64,000 nt of DNA, taken from Labrenzia sp. R4_2. GTDB lineage: Bacteria > Pseudomonadota > Alphaproteobacteria > Rhizobiales > Stappiaceae. The notes below the pieces were generated by a model, which made no database searches, was not told where the DNA came from, and worked only from the letters and a program-made list of their open reading frames with translations. Position numbers and translations under genes: made by a program. Shown here piece after piece: positions 63,648 through 64,000 of the stretch (the stretch's first letter is position 1; the number at the start of each line of letters is the position of its first letter). Location: positions 1 to 64,000 of the forward strand of contig NZ_JAGHRJ010000002.1 of assembly GCF_017743865.1 (NCBI RefSeq). The letters run 5' to 3'.

Positions 63648-64000
63648 TCGACCGTGACCGACTTGGCAAGGTTGCGCGGCTGATCGACATCAGTGCCCAT
63701 GAAAACGGCCGTATGATACGCAATCATCTGAACCGGCAGGGCGTAGATGATCGGTGCAACGATATCCGACATTTCCGGTAGAATAACTGTGTCCTGCGCA
63801 GCGTTTCCGCTTTCTGCGGCACCCTTTTCATCGGTGATGAGAATAATGCGGCCTCCACGGGCGGCCACTTCCTGCATATTCGAGACGGTCTTCTCAAAAA
63901 TCCGATCATAGGGCGCGATAACGAAAACGGGAATGTTCTCGTCGATCAACGCGATGGGACCGTGCTTCAGTTCACCAGCCGCATAACCCTCCGCGTGGAT
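63644..64000 (-). CDS. glmS: Glucosamine-fructose-6-phosphate aminotransferase, C-terminal part (cut by window end)
   Basis: Only the last 118 codons are in the window; the gene continues past position 64000. The fragment begins EGYAAGELKHGPIALI, the isomerase-domain segment with the catalytic glutamate of GELKHGP, and ends with DVDQPRNLAKSVTVE, the universal GlmS C-terminus where the lysine reaches the active site. The enzyme makes glucosamine-6-phosphate for peptidoglycan. It ends four bases into the acetyltransferase gene. Confidence 0.97.
   Translation of the reverse strand: MHAEGYAAGELKHGPIALIDENIPVFVIAPYDRIFEKTVSNMQEVAARGGRIILITDEKGAAESGNAAQDTVILPEMSDIVAPIIYALPVQMIAYHTAVFMGTDVDQPRNLAKSVTVE

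Overview
The window looks like a chromosome segment of an alphaproteobacterium of the order Rhizobiales/Hyphomicrobiales. The dusB-ntrB-ntrC-ntrY-ntrX-trkA-dat-hfq-hflX gene string, the fused ispDF gene, the pdhA-pdhB-pdhC-lpd cluster with a lipoyl domain on PdhB, and the TRAP transporter all fit a marine or saprophytic member such as the Stappiaceae (Roseibium/Labrenzia type). That genus guess is inference from gene order and protein style, not from a search. I found no rRNA, tRNA, CRISPR array or prophage.

Layout. 0.1-1.4 kb: a solitary IS30-family insertion sequence. 1.5-3.9 kb: a small secreted protein, then a PlcP-like phospholipase C and a glycosyltransferase with overlapping ends, a pair associated with replacing phospholipids by glycolipids under phosphate starvation. 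3.9-9.3 kb: a divergent LysR regulator and an operon of a D-glutamate cyclase-family protein (DUF1445), a complete TRAP transporter (dctP, dctQ, dctM) and a DUF2848 protein, with a palindromic operator candidate between them. 9.4-14.2 kb: two alpha/beta hydrolases, an MFS transporter, a thiolase and a divergent TetR regulator with paired operators. 14.2-24.2 kb: arfB and rutR facing a reductive pyrimidine/hydantoin catabolic operon (beta-alanine-type transaminase, cupin, carbamoyl-amino acid hydrolase, GH114-like protein, dihydropyrimidinase, ABC ATPase and two permeases). Two RutR boxes that match the published consensus lie between them.

24.3-28.3 kb: a Nei-like glycosylase, mazG, an orphan solute-binding protein and a ferric-reductase-like flavocytochrome. 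28.7-40.4 kb: on the minus strand, dusB-ntrBC-ntrYX-trkA-dat-hfq-hflX, the nitrogen and redox two-component cluster with the RNA chaperone Hfq. 40.5-44.1 kb: ispDF, pncC and three tandem paralogues of an unrecognised small secreted protein with a conserved cysteine pair. 44.2-52.9 kb: ratA-like gene, lipA, a thioesterase, a frameshifted gamma-glutamylcyclotransferase, two GlsB-type membrane proteins, lpd, pdhC, pdhB, pdhA and ftsB. Lipoate synthase lies close to the lipoate-dependent pyruvate dehydrogenase. 53.0-64.0 kb: pcm, a DUF2867 gene, mfd, sdhE, recG, an MmgE/PrpD gene, DUF502 and DUF454 membrane proteins, a GNAT acetyltransferase and the 3' end of glmS.

The points most worth following are the tandem family of secreted cysteine-pair proteins (42.5-44.1 kb), the RutR-controlled pyrimidine operon with its unusual members and missing first step, the TRAP/DUF1445/DUF2848 operon, and the repeated palindromes in regulatory gaps.
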